A stretch of 64,000 bases of DNA from assembly GCA_965199945.1 (NCBI GenBank), contig OZ241354.1, positions 1,550,001 to 1,614,000 of the forward strand. Reading direction: 5' to 3'. The notes beneath the pieces are model-generated. The model was not told where the DNA came from and ran no database searches. It saw only the letters and a program-made list of their open reading frames with translations. This DNA comes from VXYL01 sp965199945 (GTDB lineage: Bacteria > Pseudomonadota > Gammaproteobacteria > Pseudomonadales > Azotimanducaceae). Shown in pieces: positions 25,348 to 32,424 of the stretch (positions are counted from its first letter, which is position 1; each line of letters opens with the position of its first letter). A program made the position numbers and the translations under genes.

Positions 25348-25864
25348 CCACGGCCGGCTGACCGCGCTCTTCGAGGATCTAGCCGATCATCTGGGCAGGC
25401 AGCGAATCCGTGGCCACATCTACGTCGTTGGCGGCGCTGCCATGACGCTCGCCTTCGAGCGCGGCAGGACGACGCGGGACGTGGACGCCTACATTCGGAA
25501 CCAAGGCGCCGAGCACGCGGGCGTCATGGAAGCCGTTCGGCGCGTTGCCGGCGAGCAGGGGCTGCCGGAGAATTGGCTGAACGAACTTGCAACGATGTTC
25601 ATGCCGTTGGGAGAAGATTCGAGAGCGCAGGTGCTGTTCGACTCGCCGCATTTGGTCGTGACCGGCGCATCGGCCGAGCACATGCTGGCGATGAAGATGC
25701 AGGCTGGCAGGGAAGCCGACCTCGACGACATCGACACGCTGTTGGAACATCTGAAGATCACGAGCGAAGAAGCGCTGGCGCTCTACGAAAGGCTATTTCC
25801 GACGACGCCAGTGAGCGAGCGGGCGCGAGGCCACGTCATGCAGAAGCTCGACCCGCCGAGATAG
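25331..25864 (+). CDS. DUF6036-like nucleotidyltransferase (AbiEii-type toxin candidate)
   Basis: 177 residues from the ATG at 25331. The polymerase-beta-type core reads IYVVGGAAMTLAFERGRTTRDVDAYI: the GG motif, then two Asp seven or so residues after the Arg, as in DUF6036/AbiEii nucleotidyltransferases. LLAMKMQAGREADLDDIDTLLEHL follows, the typical K-x-x-A-G-R-x-x-D-x-x-D segment. Members of this fold act as toxins that modify tRNA or proteins. It overlaps its upstream partner and ends 21 bp before hsdM, so it may be co-transcribed with the restriction operon. Confidence 0.75.
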   Translation: MPGRLDHGRLTALFEDLADHLGRQRIRGHIYVVGGAAMTLAFERGRTTRDVDAYIRNQGAEHAGVMEAVRRVAGEQGLPENWLNELATMFMPLGEDSRAQVLFDSPHLVVTGASAEHMLAMKMQAGREADLDDIDTLLEHLKITSEEALALYERLFPTTPVSERARGHVMQKLDPPR

Positions 25865-25885
25865 CAGCAACCCCGACAGCACCGC

Positions 25886-27853
25886 ATGAAACTCAAGCAC
25901 GCCATCTTGGAAACAATGGGGCGGGACGCCTTGAAGACCGCGCTCGTTCGCCTCGATCTGGCCGAGGGCGTGGACAAGCGCGTTCCCAGTGCCATGCAGG
26001 CCCGCCTCAGACGCGCTCGCCGGGCCACCCCGGAGGCGCTGCTGGGGCTGTTGAGCGTGGGCGACTTGCGCGGCGTGTGCGCCCTGCAAAGGGTGGATGC
26101 CAAAGGGCGCAAGCGCGAGCTCGTGGCGCGGTTGCTGCGCAGCGATGCCAAGGCGAAGGCCGTCGCGCCGGCGCCGAGCACCAACCGTGGCGGCAGGCGC
26201 AAAGTGCCGGCGGAGGCCATTGGCGGGGCTGCGAAGCCGGAGAATCGCAAGGCCGCCGCTGCGCCCGCCGCAAAGGAGAGCGGCGTCGGCACGGGCTTCG
26301 AGACCGAGTTGTGGGCTGCCGCCAACGCGCTGCGCGGCAACATGGATGCGGCGGAGTACAAGCATGTGGTGCTGGGCCTCGTCTTCCTGAAGTACATCTC
26401 GGACGCCTTCGAGGAGCGGCACGCGCAACTCGTGGCCGAGCGCGACGAGGGCGCGGACCCCGAAGACCCGGACTTCTACGTCGGAGACAACGTGTTCTGG
26501 GTGCCGCCGAAAGCGCGCTGGCCCGCTCTGCAAGCGCTCGCCAAGCAGCCTTCCATCGGCCAAGCCGTGGACGCTGCGATGGCGGCCGTCGAGCAGGACA
26601 ACCCGAGCCTGCGCGAAGTGCTGCCGAAGACCTACGCCCGCCCGGCCTTGGACAAGCGGCGCCTGGGCCAACTCATCGACTTGATAAGCAACATCAAGGT
26701 CGGCGACGGCGATGCCCGCTCCCGCGACGTGCTGGGGCGCGTCTACGAGTACTTCCTCGGCTCTTTCGCCAGCGCCGAAGGCAAGCGCGGCGGCGAGTTC
26801 TACACCGCCCGCTGCGTGGTGCGGCTGCTGGTGGAGATGCTCGAACCCTACCAAGGGCGCGTGTACGACCCGTGCTGCGGCTCGGCCGGCATGTTCGTGC
26901 AGTCCATGGACTTCGTGGACGCCCACGCCACCGGCAACGGCAATGGCGGCAGGCAGCCGAGGCGAACTTCCTCGGACGTCGCGGTCTACGGCCAGGAGTC
27001 CAACCACACCACTTGGCGCTTGGCGAAGATGAACCTTGCCATTCGCGGCATCGACGCCTCCATGATCGCCGAGGGCGACACCTTCCACGCCGACCGCCAC
27101 CCGGACTTGAAGGCGGACTACATCCTCGCCAACCCGCCGTTCAACGTCTCCGACTGGGGCGCCGAACAACTGACCGACGACAAGCGCTGGGCCTACGGCG
27201 CGCCGCCCAAGCGCAACGCCAACTTCGCGTGGGTGCAGCACATGGTGCATCACCTGGCGCCCACCGGCGTTGCCGGTTTCGTGCTGGCCAACGGCTCGAT
27301 GTCGTCCCAAGCCGCTGGCGAGGGCGAGATTCGCAGGAACCTGATCGAAGCGAACCTCGTGGACTGCATGATCGCCCTGCCCGGCCAGCTCTTCTACTCC
27401 ACGCAGATTCCCGTCTGCCTGTGGTTTCTTGCCCGCAACCGCGGCAACGGCAAGTTCCGCGACCGACGCGGCGAGGTGCTGTTCATCGACGCCCGCAGCG
27501 AGGGCAGGATGGTGGACCGCACCCACCGCGAACTCACCGACGACGACATCGCCCGCATCGCCCGCGTCTACCATGCGTGGCGCAGCAAGCGCGAAAATGC
27601 GGACTACGAAGACGTGCCAGGCTTCTGCAAGAGCGCGACGTTGGACGACATCCGCGCCCACGACCACATCCTGACCCCGGGCCGCTACGTCGGCATGGCC
27701 CCGCAGCCGGAAGACGACGAACCGTTCCACGAGAAGATGACGCGCCTCGCCACCGAGTGGCGCGAACAGCGGGCGGAAGCGCGGCGGCTGGACGCGGCGA
27801 TTGCGAAGAATCTTGCGGCGTTGGGTTTCGGGCCGGAAGCGAGCAAGGGGTAG
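25886..27853 (+). CDS. hsdM: Type I restriction-modification methyltransferase subunit with SAP-like N-terminus
   Basis: 655 residues. Residues 48-84 (SVGDLRGVCALQRVDAKGRK, ELVARLL) match a SAP DNA-binding motif, followed by an Ala-rich linker to about 130. Then comes the N6-adenine methyltransferase: the HsdM N-terminal helical domain (AANALRGNMDAAEYKHVVLG), GEFYTARCVVRLLVEML, the SAM site VYDPCCGSAGMFVQ and the catalytic motif ILANPPFNVSDWG (NPPF). It methylates adenine in the target set by HsdS and forms the M2S core. Typical HsdM proteins are about 500 residues, so the SAP-bearing extension is notable. hsdS is not adjacent but lies about 4.5 kb downstream. Confidence 0.95.
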   Translation: MKLKHAILETMGRDALKTALVRLDLAEGVDKRVPSAMQARLRRARRATPEALLGLLSVGDLRGVCALQRVDAKGRKRELVARLLRSDAKAKAVAPAPSTNRGGRRKVPAEAIGGAAKPENRKAAAAPAAKESGVGTGFETELWAAANALRGNMDAAEYKHVVLGLVFLKYISDAFEERHAQLVAERDEGADPEDPDFYVGDNVFWVPPKARWPALQALAKQPSIGQAVDAAMAAVEQDNPSLREVLPKTYARPALDKRRLGQLIDLISNIKVGDGDARSRDVLGRVYEYFLGSFASAEGKRGGEFYTARCVVRLLVEMLEPYQGRVYDPCCGSAGMFVQSMDFVDAHATGNGNGGRQPRRTSSDVAVYGQESNHTTWRLAKMNLAIRGIDASMIAEGDTFHADRHPDLKADYILANPPFNVSDWGAEQLTDDKRWAYGAPPKRNANFAWVQHMVHHLAPTGVAGFVLANGSMSSQAAGEGEIRRNLIEANLVDCMIALPGQLFYSTQIPVCLWFLARNRGNGKFRDRRGEVLFIDARSEGRMVDRTHRELTDDDIARIARVYHAWRSKRENADYEDVPGFCKSATLDDIRAHDHILTPGRYVGMAPQPEDDEPFHEKMTRLATEWREQRAEARRLDAAIAKNLAALGFGPEASKG

Positions 27854-27856
27854 GCC

Positions 27857-27930
27857 ATGCTGAACTGCATTTGCGACAGGGGCCGCAAATCCCGCGTGTC
27901 TTGGATGTGGAATTGGCCGGCAGCTAGCGT
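27857..27930 (+). pseudogene. Remnant of an AAA ATPase gene start
   Basis: The 36 bases from the ATG at 27857 match the first 36 bases of the intact AAA gene at 28048 at about 28 positions (MLNCICDRGRKS against MLNRIRVKGYKS). After a frameshift, LDVELAG corresponds to the next conserved strand. Both copies follow a similar TAG-CC-ATG context. The frame then degrades. This looks like the surviving 5' end of an earlier, related ATPase gene replaced by the current one. Confidence 0.5.
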
Positions 27931-27988
27931 TCAGGGCCGGTCGGAAGCCTTGTCGCCGCGCCCGCATACCACTCGCCCGCCGCACCGC

Positions 27989-28021
27989 AAAAGAACCATT
28001 GGCAATGATTCTTTTGCCAAT
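27989..28021 (+). repeat. Interleaved inverted repeats before the AAA gene
   Basis: Two inverted repeats are interlaced in the order A-B-A'-B'. AAAAGAA (27989-27995) pairs with TTCTTTT (28009-28015), and ATTGGCAA (27998-28005) pairs with TTGCCAAT (28014-28021). As RNA this could form two alternative hairpins or an H-type pseudoknot 27 nt upstream of the AAA start codon; as DNA the 8-bp palindrome could bind a repressor. Confidence 0.45.
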
Positions 28022-28047
28022 AGCCGATTTGCCGGCAAGGGATAGCC

Positions 28048-29349
28048 ATGTTGAACCGCATCCGCGTCAAGGGCTACAAATCGCTGTGCGACCTCGACGT
28101 GCAACTGAAGCCTCTGACGTTGCTGTTCGGGCCGAACGCGGCTGGCAAGAGCAACATCCTGGACGCCGTGCAACTGCTCTCTCGGTTGGCGACCGGCGGG
28201 ACGCTGAAGGAGGCGTTCGATCCCTCGTGCCGGGGCAAACCGCTCGAGTCCTTCACAATGGGGCCGGGCGGCCTCAAGAGCCTGCGCGAACAGGAACGGC
28301 TGGCCTTCTCCATCGAAGCGGACCTGCACATCTCCGAAGCCGTCGCCAAGGCCATAGACCGGGAAATACTCGAGATGCGCCAGCCCGCTGGCACCGGCAA
28401 CACCGACACAGTGCCAGCGCGCGTGCGAGAACGCCGCCTGCGCTATCGCTTGGAGGTGGAGATGTTGCCGAGTTCGGGCCTGCTCCGCGCCACCGACGAA
28501 TACTTGGCTGCGCTGACCAGAGACGGCAAACCCACCCGCCGGCGCACGCCGTTCATCGAACGGCAAGGCCAGCATGTGCGCCTCCGCCGAGAAGGCCAAT
28601 CGTTCCCCACCGACTACGAACGCCATCTGGACCGCACCATCCTGTCGATGCCCCACTACGCGCCCCACTACCCCCACCTCACAGCGGCGCGGCGCGAACT
28701 GGAAAGCTGGCGATTCTTCTACTTCGAGCCTCGGGAACGCATGCGGGCAGCCACGCCCATCAAGGAAGCGCGCCATGTCGGCCCGATGGGCGAGGACCTG
28801 GCTGCTTTCCTCGTCACGCTGAAAACGCGCCAGCCGCGGCAGTTCCAAGCGCTGGAAAGGGCGTTGCGGCTGCTGCTGCCGGATGTGGACGGCATCGAGA
28901 CGAACGTGAACGACTTGGGCGAAGCGGAGTTCCGCCTGCGCGAGAACGGCGTGGCCATTCCAGCGCGAGTGCTCTCCGAAGGCACGCTGCGGCTGCTGGG
29001 CCTGCTGGCGTTGTCGGGTGCGGAAGACAGCCCTTCGCTGGTGGGCTTCGAGGAACCCGAGAACGGCGTGCATCCGCGCCGCATCGAACACATTGCCGAC
29101 CTGCTGAAGACGAGCTCGCAATCGGGAGAGACGCAGTACATCGTCACCACGCACTCCCCAATCCTGCCGGATCGGCTGCCCGATGACGCACTGTTCGTGG
29201 TAAGCCGCACCAACCGCGAAACGCAAGTGGCGTCGTTCAAGACTTGGGGCGCACTCGGACGCAAAGCGGACATCGACGAGGGCCTAGATGACGAAGGCGA
29301 GCCCCTGCCGGTTTCTGAGCGCATCCTGCGCGGCGACTTCGATGCGTGA
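28048..29349 (+). CDS. AAA ATPase of the AAA15/21 (OLD/RloA/AriA-like) class
   Basis: 433 residues. The N-terminus MLNRIRVKGYKSL and TLLFGPNAAGKSNILDAV (Walker A, Lys34) open an SMC/ABC-like ATPase. The late motifs are RVLSEGTLRLLGLLAL (signature), LVGFEEPENGVHP (Walker B) and QYIVTTHSPILPD (switch His). There is no C-terminal TOPRIM domain as in OLD; instead the next gene, overlapping by 8 bp, encodes a TOPRIM-like protein. ATPase plus separate TOPRIM partner is the layout of PARIS, AbiL and RloAB defence pairs, which sense phage proteins and trigger growth arrest. Its position between hsdM and hsdS matches rlo genes in Campylobacter type I loci. Confidence 0.9.
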   Translation: MLNRIRVKGYKSLCDLDVQLKPLTLLFGPNAAGKSNILDAVQLLSRLATGGTLKEAFDPSCRGKPLESFTMGPGGLKSLREQERLAFSIEADLHISEAVAKAIDREILEMRQPAGTGNTDTVPARVRERRLRYRLEVEMLPSSGLLRATDEYLAALTRDGKPTRRRTPFIERQGQHVRLRREGQSFPTDYERHLDRTILSMPHYAPHYPHLTAARRELESWRFFYFEPRERMRAATPIKEARHVGPMGEDLAAFLVTLKTRQPRQFQALERALRLLLPDVDGIETNVNDLGEAEFRLRENGVAIPARVLSEGTLRLLGLLALSGAEDSPSLVGFEEPENGVHPRRIEHIADLLKTSSQSGETQYIVTTHSPILPDRLPDDALFVVSRTNRETQVASFKTWGALGRKADIDEGLDDEGEPLPVSERILRGDFDA

Positions 29350-29929
29350 GATCGCGTTGTTCGTGGAGGACAACGCGCATCGACAGGTGGTTGGCGCACT
29401 CCTGCAACGCTTGGCGAACGAGAGCGGCATCGCCGTCCGGCTCGATTGGCGCAGCGCGATTCGCGGTCACGGTAGGGTTGTCCGGGAACTGAGGCGTTAT
29501 CTGGACGACTTGGCAAAGCATGGCGGACGCCCGGACTTGATCGTGGTGGCGACGGACGCCAACTGCAGCGGATTGCAGCAGCGCATCAGAGACATCGATA
29601 CGTCGGCTGCGGTCTCGCCAGTGGTTCTCGCCGTTCCCGACCCCCACATAGAGCGGTGGCTTCTGCTCGACGGCGCCGCATTCAAGGCCGTGTTTGACAA
29701 GGGCTGCGACGCGCCTGACCAGAAGTGCGACCGTGGCCGCTACAAGCATCAACTGTTCGAGGCGGTCCGCGCCACCGGCGTCGTGCCCCGGCTGGGCGGC
29801 ATCGAGTTCGCCGAGAATATCGTGCAGCACATGGACATCGAACGTGCTGCACGCGCAGACCCTTCCCTGCACCGCTTCGTCGATGCGCTTCGCGCTACCT
29901 TCCGGCAGTGGAACCGCCGTGGTCGATGA
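29342..29929 (+). CDS. TOPRIM-like partner of the AAA ATPase
   Basis: 195 residues from the ATG at 29342, overlapping the ATPase gene. The N-terminus REIALFVEDNAHRQVVGALLQRL has the conserved Glu of TOPRIM strand 1 (Glu9). DLIVVATDANC carries the acidic motif with Asp72. AVPDPHIERWLLLDGAAFKAVF resembles the third conserved block (P-x-x-x-E-x-W-L-L) of DUF4276/RloB-like proteins. Together with the ATPase it would form the effector half of a PARIS- or AbiL-type abortive infection pair, cutting DNA or tRNA. Exact family not assigned. Confidence 0.75.
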   Translation: MREIALFVEDNAHRQVVGALLQRLANESGIAVRLDWRSAIRGHGRVVRELRRYLDDLAKHGGRPDLIVVATDANCSGLQQRIRDIDTSAAVSPVVLAVPDPHIERWLLLDGAAFKAVFDKGCDAPDQKCDRGRYKHQLFEAVRATGVVPRLGGIEFAENIVQHMDIERAARADPSLHRFVDALRATFRQWNRRGR

Positions 29930-30044
29930 TGGTGTATGGTCGGCAGCGAAAAGGCGCAGCGCCCCACCGCCATCGCCGAGGGCTTGGCACAGCGGGCGTT
30001 GGGCATCACAATACGGAAGGTGCCTTGATCCTGCAACAGACAGC

Positions 30045-30215
30045 ATGAATTGCGCTTTGGTCATCGAGAAATCGCCGAGGAGCTTCTCGAGGGAAGCCGG
30101 GCCGCGGCTGGTCCAAGAGCCAATTGAGTTCTACGTCAATGGCTTGCGGCAACAAGGAGCGGCAACGGTGCGGCAACGCACTGCAACAGTTGAACGGTCA
30201 CGGGCTGGGATCTGA
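30045..30215 (+). CDS. Possible small protein coupled to the DUF6978-like gene
   Basis: 56 codons (MNCALVIEKSPRSFSREAG start). Its TGA overlaps the ATG of the next gene at 30215, suggesting translational coupling, but there is no clear ribosome site and no recognisable family. About 110 bp of non-coding DNA precedes it. It could equally be leftover sequence from a decayed gene. Confidence 0.25.
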   Translation: MNCALVIEKSPRSFSREAGPRLVQEPIEFYVNGLRQQGAATVRQRTATVERSRAGI

Positions 30216-30664
30216 TGGCCAACATCGCGTTGACGCAAGCCGAAGCAGACGGCCTCCTTGCCATGGAGAAGCACCGCGTCGACGACAAGGTGTGGTCTGC
30301 TCCGCACCGTGGCGGCAGCGTCACCATCCCTCTGGTGTCCGTGGACGGCCGCGAGTCGTTCCTCCTTGACCTAAGGCGCGGAAGGATCAATTTGGCCAAA
30401 TGCACCTACCAGAACCGCGTACGGCAAGTCTTCGTACTTGCTCGGCTCGATGTCGGTGGCCCGCCCCACCGGAACCCGGATGATGAAGTGATCCCGTGTC
30501 CGCACCTCCACCTCTACCGTGAAGGCTACAACGACCGCTGGGCAATTCCCGTCCCGCCGGAAGAGTTCCCGAATCCTGACAGCGCAGCGCAAGCGCTGCG
30601 GGACTTCATGAACTATTGCAACGTCACGTTGCCGCCACCGGTGCAACTGGTGCTTGTTTCATGA
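30215..30664 (+). CDS. DUF6978-like protein
   Basis: 149 residues. The sequence shows an alpha-beta layout: IALTQAEADGLLAMEK, then VTIPLVSVDGRESFLLDLRRG, LARLDVGGPPHRNPDDEVIP and CPHLHLYREGYNDRWA, ending FMNYCNVTLPPPVQL. This resembles proteins annotated DUF6978, which are regularly encoded next to DUF1828 proteins. The H-x-H-x-Y and R-x-D-x-G-G-x-H-x-N segments could form a metal or nucleic-acid site, but no activity is described. It overlaps the next gene by ATGA, so the two act together. Confidence 0.7.
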   Translation: MANIALTQAEADGLLAMEKHRVDDKVWSAPHRGGSVTIPLVSVDGRESFLLDLRRGRINLAKCTYQNRVRQVFVLARLDVGGPPHRNPDDEVIPCPHLHLYREGYNDRWAIPVPPEEFPNPDSAAQALRDFMNYCNVTLPPPVQLVLVS

Positions 30665-31425
30665 TCGAAGAAGTACAAAACCTCATGGATCGATATTGGA
30701 CTTGGCTGCGGGACCAAACCAGCCTTCGTGAAGTTGAAGATTGGGTCGAGATCACGACGCCCTATCTGGACCACCACAACGACTTTCTGCAGATCTACGC
30801 TGGTCGCAGCGAAGGCGGCTGGTTGTTGACAGACGATGGCTACGTCCTCGACGACCTTGAGCAATCTGGCTGCAATATCGACAGTCCGAAGCGAAAGGCG
30901 ATGCTGAACTCGACGCTCGCCGGATTCGGCGTGCGGCTTGAAGACACGCGCCTCAGTGTGACGGCATCGCCGACCGACTTTTCCCTACGCAAGCACAACC
31001 TAGTACAGGCGATGCTCTCTGTGGGCGATCTGTTCTATCTGAACACCCCCTCCGTTGCCAGCCTGTTCTACGAGGATGTCGTGGAATGGCTCGACAGTTC
31101 GAACATTCGCTATACGCCAAACATCAAGTTTGCCGGCAAGAGTGGGTTTGATCACAGGTTCGACTTCGTCATCCCGAAATCCAAGCAGCAACCAGAGCGC
31201 GTTCTTCGCACCGTCAATCGACCTCGACGCGACACGGCGCAAGTGGTGGCGTTCTCCTGGATAGACACCAAAGACGTGCGGTCTCCGGACAGCCGCGCCT
31301 ACGCCATACTAAACGATGCCGAGCAGCAAGTTCCTGCCAACGTGCTTGGTGCAGTTCGCAGCTATGGCGTCAATCCCCTGCCATGGTCCGCACGTGACGG
31401 GGCCCGTGAGGAACTGGCAGCATGA
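30661..31425 (+). CDS. DUF1828/DUF1829-like protein
   Basis: 254 residues from the ATG at 30661, overlapping the DUF6978-like gene. The N-terminal half has GGWLLTDDGYVLDDLEQSG and RKAMLNSTLAGFGV, the DUF1828 pattern. The C-terminal half (YTPNIKFAGKSGFDHRFDFVIPK, VAFSWIDTK) matches DUF1829, which looks like a restriction-endonuclease-type fold: FDHRFDFVIP, then AFSWIDTK in place of PD-ExK. Such pairs occur in mobile and defence regions, and a toxin-antitoxin role has been suspected but not shown. Codon use is more relaxed than in hsdM. Confidence 0.75.
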   Translation: MIEEVQNLMDRYWTWLRDQTSLREVEDWVEITTPYLDHHNDFLQIYAGRSEGGWLLTDDGYVLDDLEQSGCNIDSPKRKAMLNSTLAGFGVRLEDTRLSVTASPTDFSLRKHNLVQAMLSVGDLFYLNTPSVASLFYEDVVEWLDSSNIRYTPNIKFAGKSGFDHRFDFVIPKSKQQPERVLRTVNRPRRDTAQVVAFSWIDTKDVRSPDSRAYAILNDAEQQVPANVLGAVRSYGVNPLPWSARDGAREELAA

Positions 31426-31478
31426 AGGCCGGCGCTGGCTTTCGACACTTCGGTTTCCAACAAGGCCGAGGAGCGACG

Positions 31479-31919
31479 ATGCGTAAGGATGCGCTCCTCC
31501 CCGAGCTCGACTACGGCAGGTTTCGCCTGTCGCTGGCGCGGCTTGAGGAACGATACGCCATTTTTTGCAGTCCGGACATCGCCCTGCCCCAAATCCATGA
31601 GGAGGCGGTTGCCGAATCCGTCGTCCGGCGTTTCAAGCGCTGCTACGACTGCCTGTGGAAGGTGCTGAGGCGCTACCTCGTCTACCGGATCGGGCTTGCC
31701 CACGTACCCAACGGCCCCAAGCCGATCTTCAGGCTGGCTGGTCAGAACAGCCTGTTCCATGCGCCCGTCGATCAGTGGCTGATGTACGCCCAGACGCGCA
31801 TCGACGCCAGCGACGACTACGATGGCACGAAGGCGCAAGCGGTTCTTGACGTGGCGGCTGACTTCGTGCGCGATGCCATCGATCTCTACGAGACCATGAG
31901 CGGCAAGACGTGGCAATAG
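31479..31919 (+). CDS. HI0074-family HEPN protein with degraded RNase motif
   Basis: 146 residues. The ATG at 31479 is chosen because GAGGAGCGACG precedes it; a frame from 31422 also exists. LDYGRFRLSLARLEERYAIF, VRRFKRCYDCLWKVLRRYLV and a final AADFVRDAIDLYETM define the nucleotidyltransferase substrate-binding HEPN family. At the place of the catalytic RNxxxH motif it reads TRIDASDDYDG: Asn is Ile and His is Asp, so RNase activity is probably lost. It may act as a structural or regulatory partner of the intact HEPN protein encoded 80 bp downstream. Confidence 0.75.
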   Translation: MRKDALLPELDYGRFRLSLARLEERYAIFCSPDIALPQIHEEAVAESVVRRFKRCYDCLWKVLRRYLVYRIGLAHVPNGPKPIFRLAGQNSLFHAPVDQWLMYAQTRIDASDDYDGTKAQAVLDVAADFVRDAIDLYETMSGKTWQ

Positions 31920-32001
31920 CCGCCGCCGTCGACCTCGCAGCCCGCCTCCGCCGGATGGTGCTCAAGCTGCTCCCCCGGTGCGTCACCACTGGGCCGGATC
32001 C

Positions 32002-32424
32002 ATGCCCCTGCACCTAGACAACCTTCGCAGCGCCACTGGCGCACTGCGCGAACTGTTGCGGATCAGCGAAGATGCCGACCGCATGGCGCAGCTCAGCGAA
32101 ATCGAACGCATCGGAATCCGCGCCGGGGTCATCCAGCACTTCGAAGTGGCGTACGAAATCTCGTGGAAGCTCATTCAGCGGTGGCTGAACGTCAACGTCA
32201 CGCCTGGCATCGCCAATGGCATCGCCAAGAAACAGCTGTACCGGCTGGCCGCCGAACACGGCCTCATCGCCGACGTCGAAGCTTGGCAGCGCCACCACAA
32301 GGCAAGGAACGCAACGTCGCACATCTACGATGGTCCGCGAGCGCTGCGCGTGTACCAGGCGACTTTGGACTTCGCCGGCGACGCAGAGCGGCTGTTGGCC
32401 GCATTGGAAGCGCGGAATGATTGA
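32002..32424 (+). CDS. HI0074-family HEPN toxin candidate with intact RNxxxH motif
   Basis: 140 residues. A four-helix HEPN protein: VIQHFEVAYEISWKLIQRWL, then WQRHHKARNATSHIYD with the catalytic RNATSH (Arg102, Asn103, His107), and YQATLDFAGDAERLLAAL at the end. HEPN proteins with this motif are RNases, usually silenced by a neighbouring minimal nucleotidyltransferase (MNT) that AMPylates the toxin. Here the gene overlaps the next one by 8 bp, and that next gene begins with an MNT domain fused to HsdS. The toxin would thus be under the control of the restriction specificity subunit. Confidence 0.87.
   Translation: MPLHLDNLRSATGALRELLRISEDADRMAQLSEIERIGIRAGVIQHFEVAYEISWKLIQRWLNVNVTPGIANGIAKKQLYRLAAEHGLIADVEAWQRHHKARNATSHIYDGPRALRVYQATLDFAGDAERLLAALEARND

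Noticed and set aside
29930..30044. Weak similarity of VVDDGVWSAA in this gap to RVDDKVWSAP of the DUF6978-like gene, suggesting a decayed duplicate
   Set aside because: Only about 17 of 23 bases match over a short stretch; too little to call a pseudogene.
30661..30664. A start at 30616 for the DUF1828-like gene
   Set aside because: The ATG at 30661 overlaps the upstream stop in the ATGA arrangement used throughout this operon, and the extra 15 codons have no family similarity.
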